Of a DNA stretch of 35,761 nucleotides, positions 16,769 to 25,818 are shown one piece after another. The DNA comes from JBBQSF01 sp038214085 (GTDB taxonomy: Bacteria; Bacteroidota; Bacteroidia; Bacteroidales; CG2-30-32-10): positions 1-35,761 of the forward strand of contig JBBQSF010000012.1 of the NCBI GenBank assembly GCA_038214085.1, given 5' to 3'. The notes beneath the pieces were generated by a model, which saw nothing but the letters and a program-made list of their open reading frames with translations, was not told the origin of the DNA and did no database searches. Within the stretch, counting starts at the first letter, position 1, and the number at the start of each line of letters is the position of its first letter. The translations under genes and the position numbers were made by a program.

Positions 16769-17236
16769 ATGAGGAAATCAAAACCTAAAAAAAGAATCCT
16801 TCTTCCAGATCCAAAATTTAATGATATTTTGGTTACACGTTTCATCAACAATATGATGTTACAAGGTAAGAAGAATGTTGCTGCAAAAATTTTCTATGAT
16901 GCCATCGATGTAATCAGTGAAAAATCTGGCGAAAATGGTGTTGAAGTATGGAAAAAGGCACTGGTTAATGTAACTCCTTCTGTTGAAGTTAGAAGTCGCA
17001 GAATTGGTGGTGCTACTTTTCAGATTCCTTCCGAAATCAGACCAGAACGTAAAATGGCAATCGGAATAAAAGCATTAATTACATTTGCCCGCAAACGCGG
17101 CGAAAAAACAATGAGTGCAAAACTAGCCGGCGAAGTTCTTTCAGCTTTTAAAGAAGAAGGTGGCGCATTTAAACGTAAAGAAGATACCCACCGTATGGCA
17201 GAAGCAAATAAAGCTTTCTCTCATTTTAGATTTTAA
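16769..17236 (+). CDS. rpsG: 30S ribosomal protein S7 (uS7)
   Basis: 155 residues. It nucleates folding of the 16S rRNA 3' domain and forms part of the E site. The opening MRKSKPKKRILLPDPKFND, the conserved loop RRIGGATFQIPSEIRPERK (78-96) and the Arg/Lys-rich C-terminal helix ending AFSHFRF identify it. It lies between rpsL and fusA (18-base gap), the standard str-operon order. In E. coli S7 represses its own operon; no equivalent site can be recognised here. Confidence 0.98.
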   Translation: MRKSKPKKRILLPDPKFNDILVTRFINNMMLQGKKNVAAKIFYDAIDVISEKSGENGVEVWKKALVNVTPSVEVRSRRIGGATFQIPSEIRPERKMAIGIKALITFARKRGEKTMSAKLAGEVLSAFKEEGGAFKRKEDTHRMAEANKAFSHFRF

Positions 17237-17254
17237 GAACACCGATAGCCCAAA

Positions 17255-19360
17255 ATGACGAGAGATCTTAAATATACGCGAAATATAGGCATTATGGCTC
17301 ATATAGATGCTGGTAAAACTACCACCACTGAGCGCATATTGTATTATACCGGCGTTAACAGAAAGATCGGTGAAGTTGATGATGGGGCTGCTACTATGGA
17401 CTGGATGATTCAAGAACAGGAGAGAGGAATTACCATTACAGCTGCAGCAACAACATGTTTTTGGGACATTGAAAATCAACAATATAAAATAAATATAATC
17501 GACACGCCTGGTCATGTCGATTTTACTGTTGAAGTAGAACGGTCATTGCGCGTGCTCGATGGTGCAGTTGCTTTGTTTTGCGCTGTAGGCGGAGTTCAGC
17601 CTCAGTCCGAAACAGTTTGGCGCCAGGCCGATAAATATAAGGTACCACGTATCAGTTACATTAATAAAATGGATCGTTCGGGTGCTGATTATTTTAAGGT
17701 AATAAAACAGATCAGAGAACGACTGGGTGCAAATCCAATTCCTATCCAGATCCCAATTGGATATGAAGAAAATTTTATCGGACTTGTTGATCTTGTCACA
17801 AATAAAGCATACAAATGGGAAGATGAAGATCAGGGAATGATTTATCACGAAATTCCAATACCTGCCGATATGATCGATACTGTTAAACAATATCGGTCAG
17901 AGTTGATTGAGGGCGCTGTAGAAGAACGTGACGACCTGCTCGAAAAATACATGAAGGATCCTGAGTCTATTACTGAGGAAGAAATTAATTCTGCAATTCG
18001 AAAAGCTACGAATGAATTAAGAATTACGCCTGTTATTTGCGGGTCTTCTTTTAAAAATAAAGGTGTCCAGAAATTACTTGATGCCATTGCAGCATATTTG
18101 CCAAGTCCAATGGATATTCCACCTGTTATTGCCATCAACCCCTATACCGAAAAAGAAGAAATTAGAAAACCAGATGTTAATGATTATTTCAGCGCACTTG
18201 CCTTCAAAATTGCAACAGATCCCTATGTTGGGAGAATTTGCTTTTTCAGAGTGTATTCTGGTTCATTAAAGGAAGGCAGTACCATATTAAATACTACTAC
18301 AGGGAAAAAAGAACGTATTTCGCGAATTTTCCAGATGCACGCCAATAAACAAAATCCACTTCCTGAAATTGAAGCTGGGGACATCGGTGTTGCTATTGGC
18401 TTTAAGGACATTCGTACTGGAGACACATTATGCGATGAAAAACACCCAATTGTTTTAGAATCCATGACATTTCCAGAACCCGTTATAGGTATTGCTGTTG
18501 AACCTAAAACCCAGGCTGATTTTGATCGTTTGTCGGGTGCATTGCAAAAACTAGCTGAGGAAGATCCCACATTTAAAGTTGTGATTGACGAAGAAAGTGG
18601 ACAAACAATTATCAGTGGAATGGGAGAATTGCATCTCGAAATATTAATGGATCGCTTGAAACGCGAATTCAATGTGATTTGCAATGAGGGAAAACCTCAA
18701 GTTTCCTATAAAGAAGCAATTACAACTGAAGTAACACATCGCGAAGTTTACAAAAAACAAACCGGGGGCAAAGGTAAATTTGCTGATATTGAGTTTGTAA
18801 TGTCACCGGCCGATGAAAGTGTAAAAGGACTTCAGTTTATTAATGATATTAAAGGCGGAAATATTCCTAAAGAATATATACCATCAATCGAAAAAGGTTT
18901 TAGAATGGCATTACAGAATGGAGTTCTAGCGGGCTTTCCAGTCGAAAGTGTTAAAATTAAATTAACTGATGGCTCTTTTCATAATGTTGATTCAGATGCA
19001 CTATCGTTTGAAATTTGTGCTCGAATCGCTTTTAGGGAAGCAGCACGTAAGGCCAAATCTATTTTACTCGAACCTATAATGAAATTAGAAGTTGTTACTC
19101 CTGAAGAATACATGGGCGATGTTTTGGGTGATTTAAACAAGAGGAGGGGAAATACTGAAAAAATTGAAAGCTTAGGAAATCTGCAGCAAATAAAAGGTAG
19201 AGTTCCTCTTGCAGAAATGTTTGGCTACGTTACTGATTTAAGAACAATAACTTCAGGAAGAGCATCATCCACACTAGAGTTTTCTCATTATTCCGAAACA
19301 CCGAAAAATGTAATGGAAGAAGTATTATATCGCTTAAGAGGAATTATTTTAGAAAAATAA
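17255..19360 (+). CDS. fusA: Elongation factor G
   Basis: 701 residues, full length. A translational GTPase that moves tRNAs and mRNA through the ribosome. The G domain has G1 AHIDAGKT (15-22), the switch region RGITITAAA (58-66), G3 DTPGH (83-87) and G4 NKMD (137-140). Domains II-V follow, including the domain IV-V segment GEVMGDVLGDLNKRRG-like EYMGDVLGDLNKRRG. It is a canonical EF-G by position in the str cluster. No tuf gene follows; the next gene is rpsJ, as in other Bacteroidota I know. Confidence 0.98.
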   Translation: MTRDLKYTRNIGIMAHIDAGKTTTTERILYYTGVNRKIGEVDDGAATMDWMIQEQERGITITAAATTCFWDIENQQYKINIIDTPGHVDFTVEVERSLRVLDGAVALFCAVGGVQPQSETVWRQADKYKVPRISYINKMDRSGADYFKVIKQIRERLGANPIPIQIPIGYEENFIGLVDLVTNKAYKWEDEDQGMIYHEIPIPADMIDTVKQYRSELIEGAVEERDDLLEKYMKDPESITEEEINSAIRKATNELRITPVICGSSFKNKGVQKLLDAIAAYLPSPMDIPPVIAINPYTEKEEIRKPDVNDYFSALAFKIATDPYVGRICFFRVYSGSLKEGSTILNTTTGKKERISRIFQMHANKQNPLPEIEAGDIGVAIGFKDIRTGDTLCDEKHPIVLESMTFPEPVIGIAVEPKTQADFDRLSGALQKLAEEDPTFKVVIDEESGQTIISGMGELHLEILMDRLKREFNVICNEGKPQVSYKEAITTEVTHREVYKKQTGGKGKFADIEFVMSPADESVKGLQFINDIKGGNIPKEYIPSIEKGFRMALQNGVLAGFPVESVKIKLTDGSFHNVDSDALSFEICARIAFREAARKAKSILLEPIMKLEVVTPEEYMGDVLGDLNKRRGNTEKIESLGNLQQIKGRVPLAEMFGYVTDLRTITSGRASSTLEFSHYSETPKNVMEEVLYRLRGIILEK

Positions 19361-19383
19361 GTTTAATATTAAATAAAACAAAA

Positions 19384-19689
19384 GTGAGTCAGAAAATCAG
19401 AATTAAACTCAAATCTTACGATTACAATTTGGTTGATAAATCAGCTGAAAAAATCGTAAAAACTGTAAAAGCTACTGGAGCTGTTGTTAGTGGTCCAATT
19501 CCACTACCTACTAACAAAAAAATCTATACAGTTTTAAGATCAACATTTGTAAACAAAAAAGCGAGAGAACAGTTTCAATTGTGCTCTTACAAAAGGTTGC
19601 TGGATATTTACAGCACCACTTCAAAAACTGTTGATGCACTGATGAAGCTCGAACTTCCTAGCGGTGTTGAAGTAGAAATCAAAGTTTGA
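19384..19689 (+). CDS. rpsJ: 30S ribosomal protein S10 (uS10)
   Basis: 101 residues: SQKIRIKLKSYDYNLVDKSA at the N-terminus and a conserved central segment VSGPIPLPTNKKIYTVLRS. S10 is a head protein of the 30S subunit and, as NusE, also takes part in antitermination. The start codon is GTG at 19384; no ATG exists nearby in frame and the N-terminus fits the family exactly, so GTG is secure. First gene of the S10 block, 23 bases after fusA with no promoter seen. Confidence 0.97.
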   Translation: MSQKIRIKLKSYDYNLVDKSAEKIVKTVKATGAVVSGPIPLPTNKKIYTVLRSTFVNKKAREQFQLCSYKRLLDIYSTTSKTVDALMKLELPSGVEVEIKV

Positions 19690-19722
19690 TAATTAAATAG
19701 TAATACTAGAAAGTAAAAAACC

Positions 19723-20352
19723 ATGTCAGGATTAATTGGTAAAAAAATCGGAATGACCAGCATATTTGATGCCTCTGGAAAAAATCTTCCATGCACGGTG
19801 ATACAAGCAGGTCCTTGTGTAGTTACACAAGTAAAAACTGTCGCAAGTGATGGCTACGAAGCAATTCAGCTTTCATTCGATGAGAAAAAAGAAAAACAAA
19901 CTTCAAAAGCCATGAAAGGTCACTTTTCTAAGGCTGGAACTACACCCAAAAGAAAGGTTGCGGAATTTACAAGGTTTGAAGTTGGACATCAGAAAAAGTT
20001 CGGTGATATCTTAAGCGTTGATGTTTTTGAAGAAGGCGAATTTATTGATGTAGTAGGTATTTCTAAAGGTAAAGGATTTCAGGGCGTTGTAAAACGTCAT
20101 GGGTTTAGAGGTGTTGGCGATGCTACTCACGGTCAACATAACCGCTTAAGAGCTCCTGGTTCAGTTGGCGCATCTTCATGGCCATCACGCGTATTCCCCG
20201 GAATGAGAATGGCCGGCAGAATGGGTAACGACAGAGTTAAAGTGATTAACTTAAAAGTTTTAAAAATAATACCTGAAAAAAATCTGATTGTTGTTAAAGG
20301 ATCGATTCCGGGTGCTAATGGTTCATATATAATTGTAGAAAGATGGAATTAG
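19723..20352 (+). CDS. rplC: 50S ribosomal protein L3 (uL3)
   Basis: 209 residues. The globular domain begins SGLIGKKIGMTSIFD. The long extension that reaches towards the peptidyl-transferase centre includes FQGVVKRHGFRG (119-130), THGQHNRLRAPGSVGASSWP (135-154) and FPGMRMAGRMGNDRV. An early assembly protein of the 50S subunit. Its last 10 bases overlap the start of rplD, so the two are probably translationally coupled. Confidence 0.98.
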   Translation: MSGLIGKKIGMTSIFDASGKNLPCTVIQAGPCVVTQVKTVASDGYEAIQLSFDEKKEKQTSKAMKGHFSKAGTTPKRKVAEFTRFEVGHQKKFGDILSVDVFEEGEFIDVVGISKGKGFQGVVKRHGFRGVGDATHGQHNRLRAPGSVGASSWPSRVFPGMRMAGRMGNDRVKVINLKVLKIIPEKNLIVVKGSIPGANGSYIIVERWN

Positions 20353-20978
20353 AAATATATAATATCAGCGGAGCAAAAACTGCAAAAAAAATCAATCTTG
20401 ATGAAGATATTTTTGGTATCGAACCAAATGATCACGCAATCTATCTTGATGTAAAGCAGTATATGGCTGCCCAGAGACAGGGCACGCACAAATCTAAACA
20501 ACGCTCGGAAATATCCGGAAGTACCCGCAAGATTAAAAAACAAAAAGGTACTGGTGGAGCCAGAGCAGGAGATATTAACAGCCCATTATTCAGAGGTGGC
20601 GGACGTGTTTTCGGTCCAGTACCGAGAGATTATGATTTTAAACTGAATAAAAAGTTAAAAAAACTCGCTCGTAAGTCAGCTTTATCATATAAAGCTAAAG
20701 AAAATGGAATTTTAGTGCTAGAAGATTTTATTTTTGAAACACCTAAAACAAAGAATTTCACCGACTTACTAAAAAGTTTTAATTTATCTTCGAAAAAAAC
20801 TTTATTAGTGCTTTCGGAATCAAATAAAAATGTATATTTGTCCTCCCGAAATTTGAGTAAGGCTAAAATCATAAGCGCCTCAAATTTAAGCACATATGAT
20901 ATTTTGCATGCAAATAATTTGCTTCTTGTAGAGAGTTCGCTGAAGGAAATTAGAGAAATGTTTTCTGTATCTGAGTGA
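20343..20978 (+). CDS. rplD: 50S ribosomal protein L4 (uL4)
   Basis: 211 residues. It lines the nascent-peptide exit tunnel with the loop KKQKGTGGARAGDINSP (65-81) and FRGGGRVFGPVPRDY (83-97), where macrolide-resistance changes occur in other bacteria; nothing unusual is seen here. The C-terminal half is Lys/Ser-rich and less conserved, which is normal for L4. The ATG overlaps the end of rplC by 10 bases. In E. coli L4 autoregulates the S10 operon; no such leader was recognised here. Confidence 0.97.
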   Translation: MELEIYNISGAKTAKKINLDEDIFGIEPNDHAIYLDVKQYMAAQRQGTHKSKQRSEISGSTRKIKKQKGTGGARAGDINSPLFRGGGRVFGPVPRDYDFKLNKKLKKLARKSALSYKAKENGILVLEDFIFETPKTKNFTDLLKSFNLSSKKTLLVLSESNKNVYLSSRNLSKAKIISASNLSTYDILHANNLLLVESSLKEIREMFSVSE

Positions 20979-21032
20979 TTTTCAGGGAGAAGCTTAAAAG
21001 CCTTAATTAGTAAGAAAAACAAAGAGTAGATT

Positions 21033-21326
21033 ATGAACATATTAATAAAACCGGTTATTACAGAAAAAATGACCGCCATTTCTGAAAAATTTGACAACAG
21101 ATACGGCTTTGTTGTTGCAAAAGAAGCCAATAAAGTTGAAATTAAAAAAGCTGTTGAAGCAATGTATGGCGTTAATGTGGAAACTGTAAATACCATAAGA
21201 TATGCCGGAAAGACAAAATCTCGCTACACCAAAAAAGGTTTTGTAACAGGTAAAGTTAGCGCTTTTAAAAAGGCTATAGTAACATTAACCAAAGGACAGA
21301 AAATTGATTTTTACAGCAATATTTAA
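21033..21326 (+). CDS. rplW: 50S ribosomal protein L23 (uL23)
   Basis: 97 residues. It sits at the tunnel exit and docks trigger factor and SRP. The N-terminus ILIKPVITEKMTAISEKFDN and the rRNA-binding segment NTIRYAGKTKSRYTKKGF are typical. It follows rplD after 54 bases, the longest gap in this block, and is only 4 bases ahead of rplB. Confidence 0.97.
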   Translation: MNILIKPVITEKMTAISEKFDNRYGFVVAKEANKVEIKKAVEAMYGVNVETVNTIRYAGKTKSRYTKKGFVTGKVSAFKKAIVTLTKGQKIDFYSNI

Positions 21327-21330
21327 ATAA

Positions 21331-22155
21331 ATGACTCTCAAGAAATTTAACCCAACAACTCCGGGACAGCGTTTCAAAGTTATCAGTGCTTTTGACGAAA
21401 TAACTACAAATCGCCCTGAAAAAAGCCTTTTGCAGTCTGCAAAAAAATCAGGAGGTAGAAATAATACCGGAAAAATGACTATGCGTTACATGGGCGGTGG
21501 TCATAAACAAAAATATAGATTAATTGACTTTAAAAGAGATAAAGATGCTATTCCTGCAGTGGTAAAAACCATTGAGTATGATCCCAATCGTACTGCCCGG
21601 ATTGCTCTTGTTTTCTATGCTGACGGTGAAAAAAGATATATTATTGCCCCACACGGTTTAAAAGTAGGCCAAACAATATTATCCGGTGCCGGAGTTGCTC
21701 CAGAAATTGGAAACACATTAGTATTAAGTGAAATTCCTCTAGGGTCAGTTATTCATAATATTGAATCACGTCCAGGACAAGGTGCTGCAATTGCAAGGAG
21801 TGCGGGATCTTATGCCCAACTTTTATCTCGTGATGGAAAATATGCCATATTAAAAATGCCTTCAGGCGAATCAAGAATGATTTTGATCACTTGCAAAGCA
21901 ACTATTGGCATGGCTTCAAATATTGATCACAGCCTTGAGGTTTCTGGAAAAGCTGGAAGAGCAAGATGGCTCGGACGACGCCCACGAGTTAGAGGTGTTG
22001 TTATGAACCCAGTTGATCATCCAATGGGTGGCGGTGAAGGTAGAGCTACAGGTGGTCATCCACGCTCACGTAATGGCATGCCAGCAAAAGGTTATAAGAC
22101 TCGTGCACCTAAAAAACAGTCTACGAAATATATCATTGAAAGAAGAAAAAAATAA
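21331..22155 (+). CDS. rplB: 50S ribosomal protein L2 (uL2)
   Basis: 274 residues, full length. One of the proteins closest to the peptidyl-transferase centre and needed for subunit joining. The conserved C-terminal segment RGVVMNPVDHPMGGGEGR (221-238) includes H230, equivalent to the functionally important E. coli His229. The N-terminal OB-like and SH3-like domains are intact (MRYMGGGHKQKYRLIDFKR). Four bases downstream of rplW. Confidence 0.98.
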   Translation: MTLKKFNPTTPGQRFKVISAFDEITTNRPEKSLLQSAKKSGGRNNTGKMTMRYMGGGHKQKYRLIDFKRDKDAIPAVVKTIEYDPNRTARIALVFYADGEKRYIIAPHGLKVGQTILSGAGVAPEIGNTLVLSEIPLGSVIHNIESRPGQGAAIARSAGSYAQLLSRDGKYAILKMPSGESRMILITCKATIGMASNIDHSLEVSGKAGRARWLGRRPRVRGVVMNPVDHPMGGGEGRATGGHPRSRNGMPAKGYKTRAPKKQSTKYIIERRKK

Positions 22156-22170
22156 TTAAATAGAGATTTT

Positions 22171-22443
22171 ATGAGCCGTTCGCTTAAAAAAGGACCTTAT
22201 ATTCATTACAAACTGGAAAAAAAAGTTCTTGAATCTACTGATGCAAAAAAGAAATCTGTTATCAAAACCTGGTCAAGAAGTTCAATTATTTCACCTGATT
22301 TTGTTGGGATAACAATTGCAGTTCATAATGGAAATAAATTTATTCCAGTATATGTAACTGAAAATATGGTTGGACATAAATTAGGTGAATTTGCACCTAC
22401 CCGTATTTTTAGAGGTCATGCCGGAAGTAATAAGAAAAAATAA
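22171..22443 (+). CDS. rpsS: 30S ribosomal protein S19 (uS19)
   Basis: 90 residues: MSRSLKKGPYIHYKLEKKV, then TWSRSSIISPDFVGITIAVHNG and GHKLGEFAPTRIFRGHAG, all classical S19 sequence. A 30S head protein that contacts S13 and the A-site region. It sits between rplB (15-base gap) and rplV (14-base gap). Confidence 0.98.
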   Translation: MSRSLKKGPYIHYKLEKKVLESTDAKKKSVIKTWSRSSIISPDFVGITIAVHNGNKFIPVYVTENMVGHKLGEFAPTRIFRGHAGSNKKK

Positions 22444-22457
22444 AAAATCATTGAGAA

Positions 22458-22856
22458 ATGGGAGAAAGAAAGAGAAATACAGCAATAGCTGAAAAAGATG
22501 CAAAGAAGAAGTTGTTTTATGCAAGACTTAACAATTGCCCGACTTCGCCCCGTAAAATGAGGTTAGTTGCAGATTTGGTACGTGGTGTTAACGTTGACCG
22601 TGCGCTAAGTATTTTAAAATACAATCCAAAAGAAGCTACCCGTCGTCTTGAAAAGCTTCTGCTTTCGGCTATAGCTAACTGGCAGAATAAAAACGAAGGC
22701 GTTCGTATTGAAGATAGCAATCTTTTTATTAAAGAGATCGCTGTTGATGCAGGACGTCAGTTAAAACGTATTCAGCCTGCTCCTCAGGGACGCGCTCACC
22801 GTATCAGAAAACGCTCAAATCATGTTACTATTATAATTGACAGCAGAAGTATTTAA
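22458..22856 (+). CDS. rplV: 50S ribosomal protein L22 (uL22)
   Basis: 132 residues. A tunnel-wall protein whose beta-hairpin, here around AVDAGRQLKRIQPAPQGRAH, reaches the tunnel constriction. The family segment SPRKMRLVADLVRGVNVDRAL is clear. The first 20 or so residues (MGERKRNTAIAEKDAKKK) form a charged extension relative to the E. coli protein. The ATG at 22458 is chosen because it lies 15 bases after rpsS and keeps this extension; a later start is not available before the conserved part. Confidence 0.96.
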   Translation: MGERKRNTAIAEKDAKKKLFYARLNNCPTSPRKMRLVADLVRGVNVDRALSILKYNPKEATRRLEKLLLSAIANWQNKNEGVRIEDSNLFIKEIAVDAGRQLKRIQPAPQGRAHRIRKRSNHVTIIIDSRSI

Positions 22857-22876
22857 AAATTAATTATTCAAAATAG

Positions 22877-23602
22877 ATGGGACAAAAAGCAAATCCAATC
22901 GGCATTAGACTAGGTATCATCAAAGGATGGGATTCTAATTGGTATGGTGGTAATGATTACGCATCAAAACTTGTTGAGGATGTTAATATCAGAAAGTATC
23001 TGAATGCTCGTTTAGCAAAAGCCGGAATTTCTAAAATAATTATCGAAAGAACTTTAAAACTCGTTACACTTACCATAAATACTGCACGCCCCGGAATTAT
23101 TATTGGAAAGGGTGGTCAGGAAGTTGATAAGCTTAAAGAAGAATTAAAGAAACTTACCAATAAAGAAGTTCAAATAAATATATCTGAAATTAAAAGACCA
23201 GAACTTGATGCTGTTATAGTTGCTGCTACTATTGCTAAACAAATTGAAGGAAGGGTTTCTTTCCGTAGAGCGATAAAAACATCTGTTGCTTCTACAATGC
23301 GCATGGGTGCTGAAGGTATTAAAGTATTGATTTCTGGTAGATTGGCAGGAGCTGAAATGGCACGTAACGAACAGTACAAAGAAGGAAGAACTCCTTTACA
23401 TACTTTAAGAGCCGACATTGATTATGCTACTGCTGAAGCACATACTACTTACGGTCGTATTGGAATAAAAGTTTGGATTTGTAAAGGCGAAATTTACGGA
23501 AAACGTGATTTGTCACCAAACATTGGCGCAACAAGTTTAAAAGCTATTCCTGGTGCAACTCCTGGCGTACCAAAGTTCGCTAAAAACAAAAAAAGAAAAT
23601 AA
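22877..23602 (+). CDS. rpsC: 30S ribosomal protein S3 (uS3)
   Basis: 241 residues. It forms part of the mRNA entry channel and its helicase function. MGQKANPIGIRLGIIKGWDS starts the family alignment. The type II KH domain has its GxxG loop as GKGG at 77-80 (RPGIIIGKGGQEVDKL), and the C-terminal domain contains LISGRLAGAEMARNEQYKEG. It ends with a Lys-rich tail. Gaps of 20 and 33 bases to rplV and rplP. Confidence 0.98.
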   Translation: MGQKANPIGIRLGIIKGWDSNWYGGNDYASKLVEDVNIRKYLNARLAKAGISKIIIERTLKLVTLTINTARPGIIIGKGGQEVDKLKEELKKLTNKEVQINISEIKRPELDAVIVAATIAKQIEGRVSFRRAIKTSVASTMRMGAEGIKVLISGRLAGAEMARNEQYKEGRTPLHTLRADIDYATAEAHTTYGRIGIKVWICKGEIYGKRDLSPNIGATSLKAIPGATPGVPKFAKNKKRK

Positions 23603-23635
23603 TATAGTGACGAATCTTTTTATAAATACTAAGTA

Positions 23636-24064
23636 ATGTTACAACCAAAGAAAACGAAATACAGAAAGATGCAGAAAGGCAAAATGAAGGGCAATGCCAA
23701 AAGAGGCAGCCAGTTAGCTTTTGGATCTTTCGGTATCAAAGCATTAGAAGAATGCTGGATCACAGGTAGGCAGATTGAAGCAGCCCGCCAGGCAGTTACA
23801 CGTCATATGAAACGTGAAGGTCAGTTGTGGATTAGAATATTTCCTGATAAACCTGTTACTAAAAAACCTGCCGAAGTTCGTATGGGTAAAGGCAAAGGTG
23901 CTCCTGAACATTTTGTTGCACGAGTTACTCCAGGTAGAATTTTGTTTGAAGCAGAAGGAGTTCCTTTCGCAATTGCAAAAGAAGCCTTAAGATTAGCAGC
24001 CCAAAAATTGCCTATCGCCATGAAATTCGTTGTAAGAAGAGATTTTGTTGAAGAAACAATATAA
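23636..24064 (+). CDS. rplP: 50S ribosomal protein L16 (uL16)
   Basis: 142 residues. It binds helix 38/89 near the A site and helps place tRNA. MLQPKKTKYRKMQKGKMKG, ITGRQIEAARQAVTRHMKREG, WIRIFPDKPVTKKPAEVRMGKGKGAPE and FEAEGVPFAIAKEALRLAAQKLPI are all typical. Five bases ahead of rpmC. Confidence 0.98.
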   Translation: MLQPKKTKYRKMQKGKMKGNAKRGSQLAFGSFGIKALEECWITGRQIEAARQAVTRHMKREGQLWIRIFPDKPVTKKPAEVRMGKGKGAPEHFVARVTPGRILFEAEGVPFAIAKEALRLAAQKLPIAMKFVVRRDFVEETI

Positions 24065-24069
24065 TTAAA

Positions 24070-24282
24070 ATGAAACAAGAAGTAATCAGAGAACTTTCTA
24101 CGAGCGAACTTCGTGAAAGACTCGAAGAAGAAAAAAAACAGCTGGCTAAAATGAAATTCAGCCATTCAGTTTCTCCATTGGAAAATCCTATGAAAATTTC
24201 GGCATACAAAAAAATTGTTGCTAGAATGCAAACTGAATTGAGAGCAAGAGAAATTAAAGAACAAAACCAAAAAACGCAATAA
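24070..24282 (+). CDS. rpmC: 50S ribosomal protein L29 (uL29)
   Basis: 70 residues: a two-helix protein at the tunnel exit near L23. The segments LSTSELRERLEEEKKQLAKMKF and NPMKISAYKKIVARMQTEL match the family. It has a short Gln/Lys-rich tail. Standard position between rplP and rpsQ (gaps of 5 and 8 bases). Confidence 0.95.
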   Translation: MKQEVIRELSTSELRERLEEEKKQLAKMKFSHSVSPLENPMKISAYKKIVARMQTELRAREIKEQNQKTQ

Positions 24283-24290
24283 CTTACATA

Positions 24291-24548
24291 ATGGAAGAAA
24301 GAAACCTTAGAAAGGAAAAAACCGGCTTGGTTATTAGCAATAAGATGGAGAAATCAATTGTTGTTCAGGTTGAACGAATGATTAAGCATGCGAAGTATGG
24401 TAAGTTTGTAAAAAGGACTTCCCGCTTCATGGCTCACGACGATAAAAATGAATGCAATATCGGCGATACCGTTAAAATTGCTGAAACACGTCCAATGAGC
24501 AAAGACAAATGTTGGAGATTAGTTGAAATCATCGAAAGAGCTAAATAA
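24291..24548 (+). CDS. rpsQ: 30S ribosomal protein S17 (uS17)
   Basis: 85 residues with the OB fold of S17. KTGLVISNKMEKSIVVQVER, HAKYGKFVKRTSRFMAHD and NIGDTVKIAETRPMSKDKCWRL are diagnostic. It binds the 5' domain of 16S rRNA early in assembly. Two bases separate its stop from the rplN ATG. Confidence 0.97.
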   Translation: MEERNLRKEKTGLVISNKMEKSIVVQVERMIKHAKYGKFVKRTSRFMAHDDKNECNIGDTVKIAETRPMSKDKCWRLVEIIERAK

Positions 24549-24550
24549 TT

Positions 24551-24919
24551 ATGATACAGCAAGAATCAAGATTAACAGTTGCCGATAACAGTGGAGCAAA
24601 AGAAGTTCTCTGTATCCGTGTTCTCGGTGGAACAAAAAGAAGATACGCATCAGTAGGTGATAAAATTATTGTTACCGTTAAAGATGCGCTGCCTTCTGGA
24701 AATATTAAAAAAGGAACTGTAACAAAAGCAGTTATCGTGCGTACCAGTAAGGAAATTCGCAGAAGCGATGGATCTTATATACGTTTTGATGACAATGCTT
24801 GTGTGTTGTTAACCGCTACAGAAGAACTCAGAGGTACACGTATTTTCGGTCCCGTGGCTAGAGAACTTCGCGAAAAACAGTTTATGAAAATTGTGTCACT
24901 TGCACCCGAAGTGCTTTAA
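24551..24919 (+). CDS. rplN: 50S ribosomal protein L14 (uL14)
   Basis: 122 residues. MIQQESRLTVADNSGAKEV, SVGDKIIVTVKDALP and the C-terminal FGPVARELREKQFMKIVSLAPEVL are textbook L14. It lies at the subunit interface and is the binding site of the silencing factor RsfS in other bacteria. First gene of the classical spc block, without a separate promoter visible. Confidence 0.98.
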   Translation: MIQQESRLTVADNSGAKEVLCIRVLGGTKRRYASVGDKIIVTVKDALPSGNIKKGTVTKAVIVRTSKEIRRSDGSYIRFDDNACVLLTATEELRGTRIFGPVARELREKQFMKIVSLAPEVL

Positions 24920-24935
24920 TAAGAAAGTTTAAGCC

Positions 24936-25256
24936 ATGCAAAAGAAATTACATGTAAAAAAAGGCGACACTGTTAAGGTTTTGGCCGGCAATTCAAAAGG
25001 CCAGGAAGGCAAAATCCTTAAAGTGATGCATGATGATGATAGAGCCATTGTTGAAGGAATTGCACTTGTATCTAAACATACAAAACCAAATGCAAAAAAT
25101 TCAAAAGGCGGTATTGTTAAACAAGAAGCTCCTATCCATATTTCCAATTTAATGGTTGTGGATTCTACTGGTAAAGCTACCAGAATAGGAAGAAAACTTG
25201 ACAAAGAAGGTAAATTAGTACGTTATTCAAAAAAATCAGGGGAGGTTATTAAGTAA
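24936..25256 (+). CDS. rplX: 50S ribosomal protein L24 (uL24)
   Basis: 106 residues. The KOW motif lies near the start (HVKKGDTVKVLAGNSKGQEGKI), followed by the family segment IVEGIALVSKHTKP and QEAPIHISNLMVVD. An early 50S assembly protein near the tunnel exit. The TAA stop overlaps the ATG of rplE by one base (TAATG), suggesting coupled translation. Confidence 0.97.
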   Translation: MQKKLHVKKGDTVKVLAGNSKGQEGKILKVMHDDDRAIVEGIALVSKHTKPNAKNSKGGIVKQEAPIHISNLMVVDSTGKATRIGRKLDKEGKLVRYSKKSGEVIK

Positions 25257-25810
25257 TGACTTATATTCCAAGATTAAAAACCAAGTATCACGAAGAGGTA
25301 ATTCCTGCCTTAGTTAAACAGTTCAATTATAAGAGCTCAATGCAGGTGCCCAAGTTAAGCAAAATTTGTTTGAACCAGGGTTTGGGTGATGCTATAGCTG
25401 ATAAAAAACTTATGGAAACAGCCATGACAGAAATGGCTCAGGTTGCCGGTCAGAAAGCTGTTGCAACAAAATCCAAAAAAGACATCTCGAATTTTAAACT
25501 CAGAAAAGGTATGCCTATTGGTGTTAGATTAACACTCAGAGGTGAAAAGATGTATGAGTTTTTAGATCGCCTTGTTTCTGTTTCATTGCCTCGTATCAGA
25601 GATTTTAAAGGCATTAATGATAAAGGTTTCGACGGAAAAGGTAATTATACTTTAGGTATTACAGAACAAATTATATTTCCTGAAATAAATATCGATAAAA
25701 TCAGTAAGATAATGGGCATGGATATCACTTTTGTTACTTCAGCAAAGAATGATTCTGAAGCTCTCGCCTTACTTAAAGCGTTCGGATTACCTTTTAAAAA
25801 CCAGAAATAA
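25256..25810 (+). CDS. rplE: 50S ribosomal protein L5 (uL5)
   Basis: 184 residues. It binds 5S rRNA and forms part of the central protuberance. MQVPKLSKICLNQGLGDA, GQKAVATKSKKDISNFKLRKGMPIG and GNYTLGITEQIIFPEI are the conserved parts. The start overlaps the rplX stop by one base. A GGGGAGG sequence at 25239-25245, inside rplX, lies 10 bases ahead of the ATG and could act as a Shine-Dalgarno site, which is uncommon in this phylum. Confidence 0.98.
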   Translation: MTYIPRLKTKYHEEVIPALVKQFNYKSSMQVPKLSKICLNQGLGDAIADKKLMETAMTEMAQVAGQKAVATKSKKDISNFKLRKGMPIGVRLTLRGEKMYEFLDRLVSVSLPRIRDFKGINDKGFDGKGNYTLGITEQIIFPEINIDKISKIMGMDITFVTSAKNDSEALALLKAFGLPFKNQK

Positions 25811-25818
25811 TTTATACG

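Noticed and set aside
20630..21196. A 188-codon minus-strand open frame
   Set aside because: It is antisense to rplD and the start of rplW, whose protein products are certain, and its Leu/Phe/Ser-rich translation is what A-rich ribosomal genes give in reverse.
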